Below, piece after piece: positions 6,421-7,829 of a stretch of DNA of 7,829 bases. The stretch's first letter is position 1, and the number at the start of each line of letters is the position of its first letter. A program made the translations under genes and the position numbers. Under the pieces are notes generated by a model that worked only from the letters and a program-made list of their open reading frames with translations, made no database searches and had not been told where the DNA came from. Source of the DNA: Prochlorococcus marinus str. MIT 9215 (lineage in GTDB: Bacteria > Cyanobacteriota > Cyanobacteriia > PCC-6307 > Cyanobiaceae); contig CATBLW010000273.1 of NCBI GenBank assembly GCA_949486985.1, forward strand, positions 1 to 7,829, read 5' to 3'.

Positions 6421-6487
6421 AGGAACAAACTTGAATCAAGCCAATTTAGAGCAATTTTTCTTGTTAAAAAGTTATGTTCGCGTTTAG

Positions 6488-7565
6488 TCACCGTAAAAGA
6501 AGCCTGCGGATCACTCTCTGAGCGATATCGCCGTATCCCATCTCACCAGAGAGAATTTGAGCAATGCGCTGCGGCGCGTTTGATTCCGAGCTGATAGCCC
6601 ACATTCGTAAAACGATAACACACTTGGGCAATGCGAAGTCCCCAAGCCATCGAATCGCCCCAACATTCGCGCATGCGCACTGTGTAGTTGGATAGGTCAG
6701 GCTGAGTCCCGTTGAGCCAAGAATCAAGACTGGCCGCTGCTTCGCAGCCGCTCATCAGCGATGGCCTGAGGCCTTCGGCAAGAAAGGGATCGCAGAGCGA
6801 TGCGGCATCACCTACCGCCACGATCCGTTTGCCGTGGAGGGGTGTGTGGCCATTCCAAACTCTTAAATCGGCGTTTTGTCGCAGCCCGTCTGTCGAAGAA
6901 AACCCGAGATCAGGTAGGAGTTGTTCGAGCACGGCTTCCGCGTCACTTGCCTGACCTCCAATAAAAGTGCCCACTCCCACATTGATGCCGTTCTGCAGTG
7001 GAAATGCCCAAGCGAAACCATGGTGAACGAGCCCAAATTCAAACCTTGCTGTTCCTGGTTGCAAGGTTCCCATTCCTTCGAGTCGAACAGAAAGCGTCTT
7101 GGCCATATGGAGAGTTCGAGGCCCAATCCCAAAGTGTGTGGGCCAGGGAGAACCTGAGCCATCAGCCAAAACAACGGCTTTGGCCTCGATAACTTCACCC
7201 TCTTTGCTGCGCACAAGCCAGTGGTTTTCTTCCCGTTCAAGGTCTGCGACCTCGAAGGGTCGGCGCAGATCTGCCCCTAAAGCGATCGCTTGCTCAAGCA
7301 ACAGTGCGTCAAGCCGTTCACGTTTGACGATCCAGAAAGGTGCAGAGCCCGGAAACTCAGCGACCACAGGATCAGTGAGACACCAGCTGAAATCAACCTG
7401 TTGGATGACATCATCCACAGCTGGTTTAAGGTCGAAGGGGAACCATTGCTGAACAGAGGCCGCCATCCCACCACCGCATGGTTTGATCCGCTCTGATCGT
7501 TCGCGTTCCAAAACGGTGACGCGATGACCTAAGCGGGCGAGATGGAAAGCCGTGCTGGAGCCGGC
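6488..7565 (-). pseudogene. Geranylgeranyl-reductase-family FAD oxidoreductase, 5'-truncated and frameshifted
   Basis: The longest frame (7574 to 6543) encodes AGSSTAFHLARLGHRVTVLE, RIKPCGGGM, VVLADGSGSPWP and VAVGDAASLCDPFLAEGLRP. These are FAD-binding and core motifs of the geranylgeranyl-reductase family, whose founding member reduces the geranylgeranyl chain for chlorophyll and tocopherol. The N-terminal GxGxxG FAD loop is missing: homology begins exactly at AGSST, and the preceding residues (IRIVHLCT) do not fit. A second lesion lies near 6570-6578. After YQLGIKR the frame runs to an early stop at 6543, while the neighbouring frame continues as APQRIAQILSGEMGYGDIAQ to a stop at 6488, clearly the native C-terminus. 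Both lesions make it non-functional. In picocyanobacteria this gene is, to my recollection, a chromosomal neighbour of transaldolase, which fits the transaldolase piece at the other edge. Confidence 0.85.
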
Positions 7566-7676
7566 GGTACACAAGTGGACGATCCTTATTCGGCATAAAT
7601 TAATTCTGGCGAAATCGCCTGACCACCAAGCGAAAGAGCGACTGCTCGACAGGCGGTTGGTCGATCCTGAAACGAA

Positions 7677-7704
7677 CTGGAGCCACTGCCTGAGATGGCT
7701 CCAG
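7677..7704. terminator. Strong hairpin near the right end of the element
   Basis: A perfect 9-bp stem, CTGGAGCCA (7677-7685) with TGGCTCCAG (7696-7704), has a 10-base loop. Only a short CTTTT follows on the + strand, so its role as an intrinsic terminator is uncertain. It may instead be a structural part of the element end. The rest of 7566-7797 holds no recognisable gene. It contains other short inverted repeats: TCGAC/GTCGA (7646-7650, 7660-7664), AGCCC/GGGCT (7770-7774, 7786-7790) and CCCAGT/ACTGGG (7752-7757, 7783-7788). Confidence 0.4.
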
Positions 7705-7797
7705 CAATGCCCTTTTCAGGGTCACCCCCAATCGACCCCAGGCATTAAAAACCCAGTCATAGCCTTGAAAGCCCTTGCTAAAACTGGGCTGAAAATT

Positions 7798-7829
7798 GCC
7801 TTCTAAGCAGTCGGTCGTGCGTTCGAATC
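7798..7829 (+). repeat. 3' fragment of tRNA-Arg(UCU), right attachment-site repeat (cut by window edge)
   Basis: It repeats GCCTTCTAAGCAGTCGGTCG exactly as at 75-94, then differs in three bases (TGC for ATG) and again matches GTTCGAATC. The anticodon stem is better than in the left copy: ATTGC (7795-7799) can pair with GCAGT, including one G:T. No D-arm or acceptor strand is recognisable upstream, so this too seems a 3' fragment. The window ends inside the T-arm, so the acceptor end cannot be examined. Confidence 0.7.

Larger units (their letters stand above)
75..7829. mobile_element. tRNA-Arg-bracketed integrative element (tycheposon/satellite-like), non-autonomous
   Basis: Two same-orientation copies of a tRNA-Arg(UCU) 3' fragment bracket this interval, with identical 20-base cores starting at 75 and 7798, so the unit is about 7.72 kb. 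Integration at tRNA 3' ends that leaves partial tRNA copies is typical of tyrosine-recombinase elements, including the tycheposons of marine picocyanobacteria. Inside lie a small-terminase-like gene, a small membrane protein gene, structured non-coding DNA and a block of host-type genes broken at both outer edges. There is no integrase gene, so mobility would need a helper recombinase. Neither flanking tRNA copy is complete, which suggests a tandem or nested series of insertions with the intact tRNA outside the window. The repeats are seen; the element identity is inferred. Confidence 0.6.

Noticed and set aside
6863..7474. Several ORFs on both strands overlapping the oxidoreductase
   Set aside because: They are shadows of the high-GC coding sequence; only the oxidoreductase frame has family motifs.
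7552..7806. Plus-strand 84-codon ORF at the right end
   Set aside because: It starts antisense inside the oxidoreductase fragment, crosses the junction and a 9-bp hairpin, and ends inside the tRNA repeat, so it is unlikely to be a gene.
75..7829. tRNA split by a group I intron in the anticodon loop
   Set aside because: The interval is 7.7 kb of protein genes with no group I core, and both copies are 3' halves rather than a 5' and a 3' exon.
1..7829. CRISPR array, insertion sequence or transposase
   Set aside because: No regularly spaced repeats, transposase motifs or terminal inverted repeats with target duplications were seen.

Overview
The window looks like a piece of a marine picocyanobacterial chromosome (Synechococcus, or a high-GC Prochlorococcus). 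The evidence is a transaldolase C-terminus carrying EF-hands, a geranylgeranyl-reductase-type oxidoreductase, cyanobacterial-style secreted trypsin-like proteases, and frequent TTG/GTG starts without clear Shine-Dalgarno sites. The organism call is inference from protein character and gene content; no database search was possible.

Layout. Both ends carry the same 3' fragment of a tRNA-Arg(UCU) gene (75-118, and 7798 to the window edge), each starting at the anticodon stem-loop and each without a 5' half. They bracket about 7.7 kb, as expected for an element integrated at the 3' end of a tRNA gene (genomic island or tycheposon type). Just inside the left repeat are a tandem GTGGCCCAAA repeat, a small gene resembling a phage small terminase subunit (260-622), a convergent gene for a small membrane-anchored basic protein (644-1093), and about 230 bp of non-coding DNA rich in inverted repeats. 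No integrase, capsid or large terminase gene is present.

From about 1331 to 7565 the content changes to chromosome-like cargo. Its left edge is a transaldolase gene lacking its 5' part (1331-1924, + strand). Its right edge is a FAD-dependent geranylgeranyl-reductase-family gene lacking its 5' end and also frameshifted near the 3' end (6488-7565, - strand). The two broken genes point inward, as if one host fragment had been cut inside both genes and captured. Between them are two tandem paralogous secreted S1-type serine proteases (2307-3539 and 3916-5169), each with its own terminator, and one exported hypothetical protein (5605-6420, - strand). A short non-coding stretch with a strong hairpin (7566-7797) leads to the right tRNA repeat.

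Reading: a small non-autonomous, probably phage-packaged satellite that uses tRNA-Arg as its attachment site and carries a captured, decaying host fragment whose only complete genes are the secreted proteases and the exported protein. The tRNA repeats, truncations, frameshift and protease motifs are seen directly. The terminase call and the capture model are inference.
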